From Verrucomicrobiota bacterium (GTDB lineage: Bacteria; Verrucomicrobiota; Verrucomicrobiia; Limisphaerales; UBA9464): a DNA stretch of 13,738 nt. Position 1 is the first letter of the stretch. The number at the start of each line of letters is the position of its first letter. Location of the stretch: the NCBI GenBank assembly GCA_025354845.1, contig JANXMD010000148.1:1-13738 (forward strand), given 5' to 3'. Below the pieces are notes generated by a model. That model had not been told where the DNA came from. It ran no database searches and saw only the letters and a program-made list of their open reading frames with translations. Shown in pieces: positions 7,901 through 13,738 of the stretch. Position numbers and translations under genes: made by a program.

Positions 7901-8066
7901 GACTTCCCGTCCCTTTGCGGTGGTCATCATTGGCGGCCTGGTTACGGCCACGGTCCTCACGTTGTTCATCCTGCCGATCCTTTATCCCTGGTTCGAAGAA
8001 GCCGCGGATGCCGAGACGGCGCGCACGGTGGGCGAGGCGGTCCATCGAAAGCCGGCGCACGGGTGA
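4926..8066 (+). CDS. czcA: CzcA-family heavy-metal efflux RND transporter (first copy, complete)
   Basis: A 1046-residue inner-membrane proton/metal antiporter that drives the tripartite pump, at full length for the family. TM1 is at about 13-31, followed by the conserved LPVEAYPDV (34-42), the first periplasmic porter loop and PVGEIYRY (133-140). TM2 to TM6 lie at about 344-500. TM4 carries GAIDFGIIVDSAVVIIEN with D401, D407 and E414, the Asp-Asp-Glu set that marks Czc/Cnr-type heavy-metal RND pumps; CusA has only part of it. TM7 is at about 528-550, then GSEFLPKLDEGSLW and the second porter loop. TM8 begins near 867, and GFIALFGVSVQNGVLLVE marks the TM10 region. Like most members, it is an internal duplication of two six-helix halves. 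It follows the channel and adaptor genes in czcCBA order. ATG 4926 gives the usual short cytoplasmic N-terminus and has no Shine-Dalgarno. Divalent cations such as Zn, Co, Cd or Ni are likely substrates by family, not proven. Confidence 0.94.
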   Translation: MIGTLTHYSLRHRMIVMALLVLFIGAGLSAFQRLPVEAYPDVTNVQIQIITLFPGHAAEEVEKLITVPVENEMNGIPRRVSMRSVSLFGLSVVTLVFDDNAQSDFVRNQAFQHLSSVSLPPGAQASLSPDATPVGEIYRYTLKAPSGYSMVELKALQDWVVERKIRTVPGVVDIVGFGGPTKQYQVRVDPVKLKSYNVTLQQVFTALANGNRNAGGSYIEHGAEMYVVRGLGFVRDPSDIAAIAVDTRNGTPIRIADVGQVVIANATRLGRVGKVISGDADQDDVVQGIVLLRKGENALEVLNRVLAKVDEINTHDLPAGVRVVPHYNRTELIQRTLHTVRHNMVEGIVLVLVVLILFLGLGNWRSALVVAAVVPLSLLGAFLLLDLKGIPANLISMGAIDFGIIVDSAVVIIENLLHLMESRRERRHSLPSMIVEAVRQMGRPILFSKAILLTAFIPLYTLQRVEGKIFRPMALTLTFALVMGTLLALTLVPVLASVAVKKKIAEHESWLVRGLLGVYRPLLKGALAARFWVLGVAVAALAGAGVLLTFVGSEFLPKLDEGSLWVRVHYPQQISPTDSAAYTAKVRTTLAKFPEVRTIVSQIGRPDDGTDVNGFDTAELFVDLLPHDQWKTAPDRDGLVAKMNLALQDAIVGLDVQFSQVIEDNVNEAVSGIKGELGIKIFGDNPDKLQEVADKIVETLKKVPGAADIGSEQLLGQPQVQITIDRVAIGRYGLSISDVQSVIETALGGSVASQVLEGERTFELAVKLAPEFVSDLDAIRHIPVFGGNGERLTLGSVAEVAVRPGFARIYREENARRIAVKLSVRGRDLGSLVTEARQKVDAQIKLPTGYHLEWTGSFENQQRAVKRLALIVPLTLVVIFFLLFTAFDSANLAFLILLNVPFAAVGGIVVLPLAGLSLSVSALVGFIALFGVSVQNGVLLVERIRELRREGVALAEAILNGAISRVRPVVMTASMAALGLLPAGLSHAVGAETSRPFAVVIIGGLVTATVLTLFILPILYPWFEEAADAETARTVGEAVHRKPAHG

Positions 8067-8084
8067 CGGGCAACTCCCCGGCTT
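8049..8084. terminator. Possible bidirectional terminator hairpin between convergent genes
   Basis: Arms AAGCCGG (8049-8055) and CCGGCTT (8078-8084) pair perfectly, with a 22-base loop that includes the RND stop codon. Only 24 bases separate the RND stop from the sigma-factor gene's stop on the other strand. The long loop and lack of a T-run make it weak, but a convergent gene pair needs some terminator here. Confidence 0.25.
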
Positions 8085-8090
8085 GGGTAT

Positions 8091-11000
8091 TCAGTGGCGC
8101 AGGGAAATTGGGATTTCGCCTAGATCGACGATCACGTCCCTGGACGAGGGAGACGCTGCGGGAATGGTCACCGGAATCCGGACGGATCCGGTCCATGCCA
8201 CACTCGGTGGGTTGAGTGGGTCCCGTTGCACGGTTCCTGCTGGCACTACCCGCAGGTGCAACTCGTAATCCCCCGGCGGAAGCCCCCGGCCGGTGAATCG
8301 GCCGTCATGACTGAGGCTGAGCGAATAGGCGCGGTCTTGGGCTATCAGATGGCGTCCTGCTGCCGAGCTCGCCCATTCCGTGAACCATAGCGTTCGCGCG
8401 TCTTTGGAGAGTGATCCAGGAGCCTCCGGGAACACCACGCGACGGCCGAGGTAGGGGGTGCTCGCCTGGGTCGTCCAATTTTCAACGGACTCTTTGGGGC
8501 TCACACTAAAGCTTCCGATCACCGTGGCGCCTTCCGGGTCCGGTTCACCCATCCGAACCCTGCCGCATTCTCCTGATTCGAGGCAGATGGTGGCCTCGTC
8601 GGTAAGTTTGGGGCTGCCCGGGGTGCGGTAGGCCAGGGAGTACACACCGGGAGGCAGGCCATCGAAGCGGAAATGCCCCTCGGTGTCTGCTGTGGTCTCG
8701 GTATTGCAATAAAACCCGGTCAATCTCTGCGTGCGAATTCGGGTTATCCCGGCGAGCAGAATGATCTGACGGGACGCGGGGCGTCCATTTTTGAGGGCAA
8801 CGCCCTCGATGGTAGCGAAGGGGTGAAGTTGGACGATGGCGCGGTGGGGATCGTGAATCGTTTGCTCTCCGAACCCATTCCGTGAAATAGCCAACACGGT
8901 AATCGGCGCGTCGTGGGGCCAAGCGAACACCGCATGTCCCTGGACGTCGGTCCGGAGGATTTGTGAACCCTCGTTTTTGAGGAAATTGCGGTCAACCAGT
9001 TGGGCGCCGAAATCACCGGTCCAGAGTGTCACCGCCGTGTCGGCGGCGGGCGTTCCATCGGAATTGAGGACCCACGCTTCAAGATGTGGATTTGAGTCAA
9101 CGCGGTGGAGTTTGAAATCACACCGCGGGGTGCCGTCGGCGTCTCGAAACGGTTGCCCGATTGCGTCCTGGTAGCCTTCGGCCTCAATTCGGATGGCTGT
9201 GTCCTGCACTCCCATCGAGATCGAATACTCCCCGCGGGTGGCGTACCGAAGGCGGCTGCGGTCCGAACTGCTGACATCCGATCCCATCGCAGGAATCGCC
9301 TTAAACTTGCGGATGGGCTCGCCTGTGTTGGCGTCCACCACCCTTCCGTGGATGTCGACCAGGGGATGCAGGGTCACGGATTGCTCCGATCCGTCTGAAC
9401 GCAGTGAGACGGTGATCTGCTGGAAACCGGGGGCGCTCGCCCAAAAGTTCAAGGCCTGGTTGCGCGGAGCGCTGTCCCAGCGGATCCATCCATCAACGTC
9501 GGAGGCGTCATCCCATCCGACGGCGCCGTCGTCGAAGCCGTCGTTCAATGCCAGCTGGGCCTTTGGAATGGGCACTCCGTCCGGGTTGAGCACCTGGACG
9601 TTCAAGGATCCGGGTGGCTGCAGGACGACCTGCACCGCCTCACCGCCGGCGACGGCTTGTACGGAGCACGGGGCGTGATGCCGAGCCGTTGCGAGGAGTG
9701 TGATTGGGCCAGGGGGAAGCGATCCTAGCGAGAAGGCACCGGTTGCGTCGGTCGAGGTCGCCGGACTGTGCCAGGATCGGGAAACCTTGGCGTTGGGGAT
9801 TGGGTTGCCGTCGATGTCCACCACCTGACCGCGCACCCATGCAGCTGGCTGAAGGACCAGCCGCCCGGTTCGGGCACGCAATGCGGCCCGCGACATTGAA
9901 GGGGCGGTGTGGCCATGCTCGGCGTCCGGCCAGAATCGTTGCGACGGCACGTAATCGACGTGTTCGAATTCGATCGCCGGCCAGCCGCCTGCCGACGGGG
10001 CGAAGGCGGTGCATCCCCAGCGGCCCTGCACATCGGTGACGCCGAGGGAGATTCGGGACGGCAATCCGCTGCGTTCGTAGTCTTCCGCGGGTTCGTGGGT
10101 GCTCATGTCGGAGCCATAGTTGCCAAACCAGATGGTGGCTCCGGAGACAGGACGCCCGGAAGGATCCACCACCTGCCCCCCGATGGTTTCGGCGGAGGCG
10201 AGTCGCAGGAGGTATTCGGTCGGTTGCGCGGACTGCCATTCAGAACGCCAGGTAAGGAAACGTACCTCACGTCCGGGTACGTACGCGCCCACCTGAAGGC
10301 CCGTAATCGGACCAAACGGGAGAGGTACCCGACACACTCCGGCCGCGTCCGTGACGAGGTCGGCGACTTCGGATGCCGAGGACTCCTCGATGAGGATCCG
10401 ACTGATCACCCGGGCTCCAGGCAGAGGATTTCCGGACTCCTTGGCGACGACCCGAAGGGAGAACGTCTGGATTGCTGCAGGGCGGCCACCGCGCCTCTCG
10501 GAATTGGTGTGGGAGCTCAGTCTCGAAGAAGAGTGCGTTCCCACGCTGGCGGAGCTTCCGTTCTTTCGGAATTCAAATGGCCAGACCACGAGCAGCGTTC
10601 CCAGCATCAGCACTGCAGCGGTGATCGCTCCTAGGCGTATTCGCCGTGAAACAATCCAGGCTTGGCTGGTTTCAGCGGCCAGGCGCGCGGCGCTTTCGGC
10701 GGAGGCACTGCTGGAGAGCGATCCCTGGGCAATCGAGGACACTAGGGTAGTGGAGGGAGCGGCGACCAGCCGCTCTGCGAGCAGGCTTCCAAGCAAAAGA
10801 AGCGAGAGTCCTGTCGCATGGGGGGTGAGTCCGCTCCGCAGACGCTCCAGCGCGCGATCGACCCGTTTTCGTGCGGCATCTTCGGAAAGGCCGAGGGCGG
10901 CACCCACTTCGCGATGATTGCGTCCCTCGGCAAAACGCAACAGCAGGGCGTCGCGATCCGTTCCGGAAAGTTTGGCCAAGGCTTCGTCGAGTTCGGGGGC

Positions 11001-11339
11001 GAGTCGGTCCCAGTGCGGGTCGGTGGAGTCGAGGGCTTGCATGTCGAGGGCTTCCTGTTCGCGTTGTTGCCGTCGCCATTCCCCCCGCAATGCACGGCTG
11101 GCGATGAACCGGGTGGTCTGGAAGAGCCAGCCGGTCAGCACCACCCCGCGTCGCAGGGTTTTCGCCTTCTGGGCGAGCAGGATGAAGACGGCCTGCGCTA
11201 CGTCCGCAGCGAGGGCGCGATCGCGCACCTGCCGCAGGGCGGCGGCGTGAACCAGCCCGAGATGCCGCTCCACGAGCTGGGTGAATGCGGCATCCGAGCC
11301 GCGCAGCGCGTACTCCTCGAGTAATTGATGGTCGTCCAT
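8091..11339 (-). CDS. ECF-type sigma factor fused to a membrane anchor and carboxypeptidase-regulatory-like repeats
   Basis: A 1082-residue protein, roughly five to six times the length of an ordinary ECF sigma factor. Residues 5-95 are sigma-70 region 2 (AFTQLVERHLGLVHAAALRQVRD, then DVAQAVFILLAQKA and GWLFQTTRFIA). Residues 113-170 are region 4 (LSGTDRDALLLRFAEGRNHREVGAALGLSEDAARKRVDRALERLR), the helix-turn-helix that reads -35 elements. A linker with a short hydrophobic patch (177-188) leads to one clear membrane helix at 236-255. Arg/Lys on both sides make topology hard to call, but N-in is required for DNA binding. Residues 290-1075 read as about eight beta-sandwich repeats of carboxypeptidase-regulatory type, e.g. 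GQVVDPSGRPVSGATI (388-403), GQVVDIDGNPIPNAKV (504-519), FDGLPPGVYSLAY (892-904) and GRGLPPGDYELHL (1017-1029). If N-in, these are periplasmic and could sense cell-envelope or metal stress. The gene is convergent with the pump operon and divergent from the second RND gene. ATG 11339 directly precedes region 2. Confidence 0.9.
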   Translation of the reverse strand: MDDHQLLEEYALRGSDAAFTQLVERHLGLVHAAALRQVRDRALAADVAQAVFILLAQKAKTLRRGVVLTGWLFQTTRFIASRALRGEWRRQQREQEALDMQALDSTDPHWDRLAPELDEALAKLSGTDRDALLLRFAEGRNHREVGAALGLSEDAARKRVDRALERLRSGLTPHATGLSLLLLGSLLAERLVAAPSTTLVSSIAQGSLSSSASAESAARLAAETSQAWIVSRRIRLGAITAAVLMLGTLLVVWPFEFRKNGSSASVGTHSSSRLSSHTNSERRGGRPAAIQTFSLRVVAKESGNPLPGARVISRILIEESSASEVADLVTDAAGVCRVPLPFGPITGLQVGAYVPGREVRFLTWRSEWQSAQPTEYLLRLASAETIGGQVVDPSGRPVSGATIWFGNYGSDMSTHEPAEDYERSGLPSRISLGVTDVQGRWGCTAFAPSAGGWPAIEFEHVDYVPSQRFWPDAEHGHTAPSMSRAALRARTGRLVLQPAAWVRGQVVDIDGNPIPNAKVSRSWHSPATSTDATGAFSLGSLPPGPITLLATARHHAPCSVQAVAGGEAVQVVLQPPGSLNVQVLNPDGVPIPKAQLALNDGFDDGAVGWDDASDVDGWIRWDSAPRNQALNFWASAPGFQQITVSLRSDGSEQSVTLHPLVDIHGRVVDANTGEPIRKFKAIPAMGSDVSSSDRSRLRYATRGEYSISMGVQDTAIRIEAEGYQDAIGQPFRDADGTPRCDFKLHRVDSNPHLEAWVLNSDGTPAADTAVTLWTGDFGAQLVDRNFLKNEGSQILRTDVQGHAVFAWPHDAPITVLAISRNGFGEQTIHDPHRAIVQLHPFATIEGVALKNGRPASRQIILLAGITRIRTQRLTGFYCNTETTADTEGHFRFDGLPPGVYSLAYRTPGSPKLTDEATICLESGECGRVRMGEPDPEGATVIGSFSVSPKESVENWTTQASTPYLGRRVVFPEAPGSLSKDARTLWFTEWASSAAGRHLIAQDRAYSLSLSHDGRFTGRGLPPGDYELHLRVVPAGTVQRDPLNPPSVAWTGSVRIPVTIPAASPSSRDVIVDLGEIPISLRH

Positions 11340-11511
11340 GGCAACGATGTGGTTTCAACCAGGGAATCCCCACCGAGCGGAAAAACCGGACACCGAAATC
11401 TGCGGGACCGCAAGGCCGGGCTGTTGGGTGCCGTGAGGGGACTTCGAGCCTCGGTTTCGAAATGGACGTCGGAAAGGGATTGAATCGAATCGGCGCGCCG
11501 GCTCTGCTCAC

Positions 11512-11535
11512 GGGTACCGATTCGGTTCCGTACCC
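11512..11535. promoter_or_regulatory. Nested inverted repeat, candidate operator
   Basis: Outer arms GGGTAC (11512-11517) and GTACCC (11530-11535) are separated by 12 bases. Overlapping the left arm is a second small dyad, ACCGA-T-TCGGT (11516-11526). The location between the divergent starts suits an operator for a dimeric regulator. Function is inferred. Confidence 0.35.
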
Positions 11536-11588
11536 CCATCATGGAACGCGCGTCGCTCGGCCCCGTCCTACTGAATCACGGGTCGATG

Positions 11589-11608
11589 CCGCTGCCTGAC
11601 TGCAGCGG
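11589..11608 (+). promoter_or_regulatory. Leader hairpin just upstream of the second RND start
   Basis: Arms CCGCTGC (11589-11595) and GCAGCGG (11602-11608) pair perfectly over 7 bp with a 6-base loop. The 3' arm overlaps GCGGGA (11605-11610), the only weak Shine-Dalgarno-like sequence before the ATG at 11621. The structure could therefore limit translation of the pump. It has no T-run and does not look like a terminator. Confidence 0.4.
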
Positions 11609-11620
11609 GATTCCCATCCC

Positions 11621-13738
11621 ATGATCCGTAAGCTCATTGCCTTTTCGCTGCATCAGCCGCTGCTGACGTTGCTCCTCGCCATCCTCTTCGTCTGTGGAGG
11701 CGCCGCCGCCTTCAAGTCCCTGCCCATCGAGGCTTTCCCCGACGTCTCGGACATCCAGGTAAACGTCATCGCCCTGTACCCGGGTCGGGCCCCGGAGGAG
11801 GTGGAGAAACAGGTGACCATCCCGCTGGAGATCGCACTCAGCGGATTGCCCCATCAGGTCCGACTCTTCTCCCACACCCAATCGGGGTTGTGTTTCATGA
11901 TGCTCACCTTCGACGAAAAGGTGACCGACTACTTCGCGCGCCAGCAAGTGATCGAACGGCTCCAGGGCGCTGATCTGCCGCCCGGCGTCCAGCCCCAACT
12001 CGGACCGCTCTCCACGGCCATCGGCGAGATCTACCGGTTCCGGCTCAAGGGCGACGCCCTCTCCTCGCGGGACCTGCGGAGCCTCCAAGACTGGGTGGTG
12101 GAACGCCAGTTGCGGATGGTTCCCGGCGTGGCCGACATCGTCACGCTGGGTGGCCTGATCAAGACGTACGAAGTCAATCCGGACCTGGCGAAGCTCAAGT
12201 TTCAGGACATTCCACTGCAGCAATTGTTCACCGCGTTGGGGCGCGGCAACGCCAATGTCGGCGGGAGCAAGGTGGATCAGGGCGCCCAGCAGTACCTGAT
12301 TCGCGGCGTCGGACTTCTGAAGACCCCGGACGACATCGGCAACATCGTGGTGTCGGCACGCAACGGTGTCCCGGTTCGGGTGAAAGACGTGGCCACCGTG
12401 CAGGTGGCGTCCGTGCCCCGGGAGGGCATCGTGGGGCAGGACGACGTGGACGACATCGTGTCGGGCATCGTGCTGATGCGAAAGGGCGAGAATCCCTCCG
12501 AGGTGCTCACGGCGTTGAAAGAGCGCGTGAACCTGCTGAATACGCGGATCCTTCCCAAGGGCGTGAAGGTGGTTCCGTATTACGACCGAACTTGGCTGAT
12601 CGACACCACGCTCCACACGGTGTTCCACAACCTGCTCGAGGGGGCGCTGCTGGTGACCGCGGTGCTGTTGATCTTCCTCGGCAATCTGCGGGCGGCGCTG
12701 ATCGTCGCCCTGATGATCCCGATGTCGCTGCTCGCGACCTTCATCGGCCTGACCTGGCGCGGGATCCCGGCCAATCTGCTTTCGCTGGGGGCCATTGATT
12801 TTGGAATCATCGTGGATGGTGCGGTAATCGTGGTCGAAAACATCTTCCGCCACCTGAGCGAAGGGAGGCACGACTATCGCAGTTCCCCGGTTCGGTTCCG
12901 CGAGGCCATCCAGCGCGCCGCCTCGGAAGTGGGGAAGCCGACCTTTTTCTCGATGCTCATCATCATCGCGTCGCATCTACCGATCTTCACGCTGCAACGC
13001 CACGAGGGACGCATCTTTGCTCCGATGGCTTGGACGGTGACCAGCGCGCTGGTCGGGTCGTTGCTCTTCTCGCTCACCGTGGTCCCACTGCTCTGCTACT
13101 TCCTGCTGCGGAAGCCGCTGCCTCACGACGACAACGCGATCGTTCGCGCGGCGAAGCGGGCCTATCAGCCGATTCTCGACTGGAGCCTCGCCCACTGGCG
13201 CGCCGTGCTGGGTATTGTCGGATTGGGTCTCGTGGGAGCTCTGGTGATAGCGACCCGTTTGGGCACGGAATTTCTGCCCGAGCTCAATGAGGGAACCATC
13301 TGGGTCAACACCACGCTGCCCCCGGGCGTTTCAGCCGAGGAGGCGCGCGTGTATTGCGCCAAGATGCGGCGACTGATTCACACGGTTCCGGAAGTGAACA
13401 CGGTGATTTCGAAAGCCGGTCGTCCTGAAGACGGCACAGATCCCAAACAGATCAACATGCTCGAATGCTTTGTGGACATGAAGCCCGCCGAACAGTGGCG
13501 CCCGGGCATGACCAAGGAGAAAATCCTGGAGGAGCTCGATCGTGCGCTGGAACAATTGCCCGGTCTCGAAACCAGCTTTTCCCAGCCTATCCGCGACAAC
13601 GTGCTCGAGAGCATTTCGCAAATCGATGGTCAGGTGGTGATCAAGGTGTTCGGTGAGGATTCCGCGGTGCTGCAGCAACAGGTGGACACCGTGATCCGAC
13701 GCATCGCGGGCGTGCCGGGTGTGGCGCGGGCGTTTGTC
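11621..13738 (+). CDS. czcA: CzcA-family heavy-metal efflux RND transporter (second copy, C-terminus beyond right edge)
   Basis: The first 706 codons of a second heavy-metal RND antiporter, open to the window edge; about a third of a normal-length protein is missing. TM1 is at about 14-31, then LPIEAFPDV (34-42), the first porter loop and IGEIYRF. TM2 to TM6 follow, with GAIDFGIIVDGAVIVVEN in TM4 giving D393, D399 and E406, the complete Czc-type Asp-Asp-Glu set. TM7 is at about 527-545, then GTEFLPELNEGTIW. The window ends inside the second periplasmic loop. It is clearly a paralogue of the pump at 4926-8066, with the same motifs in the same order but differing through the porter loops, so this is an old duplication or separate acquisition, not a recent copy. 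Unlike the first pump, no adaptor or channel gene precedes it; those could lie downstream or be shared. ATG 11621 follows a leader hairpin and a weak GCGGGA. Confidence 0.93.
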   Translation, partial: MIRKLIAFSLHQPLLTLLLAILFVCGGAAAFKSLPIEAFPDVSDIQVNVIALYPGRAPEEVEKQVTIPLEIALSGLPHQVRLFSHTQSGLCFMMLTFDEKVTDYFARQQVIERLQGADLPPGVQPQLGPLSTAIGEIYRFRLKGDALSSRDLRSLQDWVVERQLRMVPGVADIVTLGGLIKTYEVNPDLAKLKFQDIPLQQLFTALGRGNANVGGSKVDQGAQQYLIRGVGLLKTPDDIGNIVVSARNGVPVRVKDVATVQVASVPREGIVGQDDVDDIVSGIVLMRKGENPSEVLTALKERVNLLNTRILPKGVKVVPYYDRTWLIDTTLHTVFHNLLEGALLVTAVLLIFLGNLRAALIVALMIPMSLLATFIGLTWRGIPANLLSLGAIDFGIIVDGAVIVVENIFRHLSEGRHDYRSSPVRFREAIQRAASEVGKPTFFSMLIIIASHLPIFTLQRHEGRIFAPMAWTVTSALVGSLLFSLTVVPLLCYFLLRKPLPHDDNAIVRAAKRAYQPILDWSLAHWRAVLGIVGLGLVGALVIATRLGTEFLPELNEGTIWVNTTLPPGVSAEEARVYCAKMRRLIHTVPEVNTVISKAGRPEDGTDPKQINMLECFVDMKPAEQWRPGMTKEKILEELDRALEQLPGLETSFSQPIRDNVLESISQIDGQVVIKVFGEDSAVLQQQVDTVIRRIAGVPGVARAFV

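Larger units (their letters stand above)
11340..11620. promoter_or_regulatory. Divergent promoter region between sigma-factor gene and second RND gene
   Basis: A 281-base region that must carry promoters for both genes. It includes an inverted repeat at 11512-11535, a leader hairpin at 11589-11608, and the 9-mer GGGATTCCC in each leader: plus strand 11607-11615, five bases before the RND ATG, and minus strand 11370-11362, 22 bases before the sigma-factor ATG. No -35/-10 pair for housekeeping sigma could be called with confidence. No small gene was recognised in it. Confidence 0.6.

Noticed and set aside
8091..11339. Two separate genes (sigma factor and repeat protein) joined by a frameshift or missed stop
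   Set aside because: The frame is continuous through regions 2 and 4, a linker, the membrane helix and the repeats. No second start with a signal peptide is evident at the junction, and this fused design is known in related bacteria.
11576..12976. Minus-strand open frame of 466 codons opposite the second RND gene
   Set aside because: It has the same His/Asp/Gln-rich antisense composition as the shadow of the first pump, and overlaps conserved plus-strand RND sequence. Its resemblance to the other shadow only reflects the two pumps' homology.

Overview
The window comes from a GC-rich Gram-negative bacterium. Verrucomicrobiota, or a relative such as Planctomycetota, is my best guess. The guess rests on two things: an ECF-type sigma factor continuing into a transmembrane helix and a very long tail of carboxypeptidase-regulatory-like repeats, a design I know mainly from those phyla, and near-total absence of Shine-Dalgarno sequences. 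This is inference; there is no rRNA or other marker gene to confirm it.

Layout. Bases 1-993 (minus strand) carry the N-terminal two thirds of a membrane sensor histidine kinase whose ATPase domain lies off the left edge. Bases 994-1693 contain no convincing gene, but hold an inverted repeat near the kinase start, a REP-like hairpin followed by three tandem 9-mers, and a 12-bp palindrome just before the next gene. Bases 1694-8066 (plus strand) look like one transcription unit: a small degenerate receiver-domain protein, then a TolC/CzcC-type outer-membrane channel, a CzcB-type lipoprotein adaptor whose ATG overlaps the channel's stop, and a complete CzcA-type RND metal/proton antiporter. Together the last three make a full tripartite heavy-metal efflux pump. 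Bases 8091-11339 (minus strand) encode the 1082-residue membrane-anchored sigma factor, convergent with the pump operon. A 281-bp divergent intergenic region with several inverted repeats separates it from a second CzcA-type RND gene (11621 to the right edge, plus strand), cut off after 706 codons.

How the parts may work together. The pump genes have the czcCBA order, and both RND proteins keep the Asp-Asp-Glu set in TM4 typical of heavy-metal exporters, so the locus probably exports divalent metal ions. The metal cannot be read from the sequence. Around the pumps are three potential regulators: the sensor kinase, the pseudo-receiver with no phosphorylatable Asp, and the sigma factor with a large predicted periplasmic region. 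The most unusual element is that sigma factor. One polypeptide could sense something outside the inner membrane and direct transcription inside, without a separate anti-sigma factor. Its position between two metal pumps and divergent from one suggests, but does not prove, that it controls them.

No tRNA, rRNA, CRISPR array, insertion sequence or integrase was recognised. No promoter could be called with confidence.
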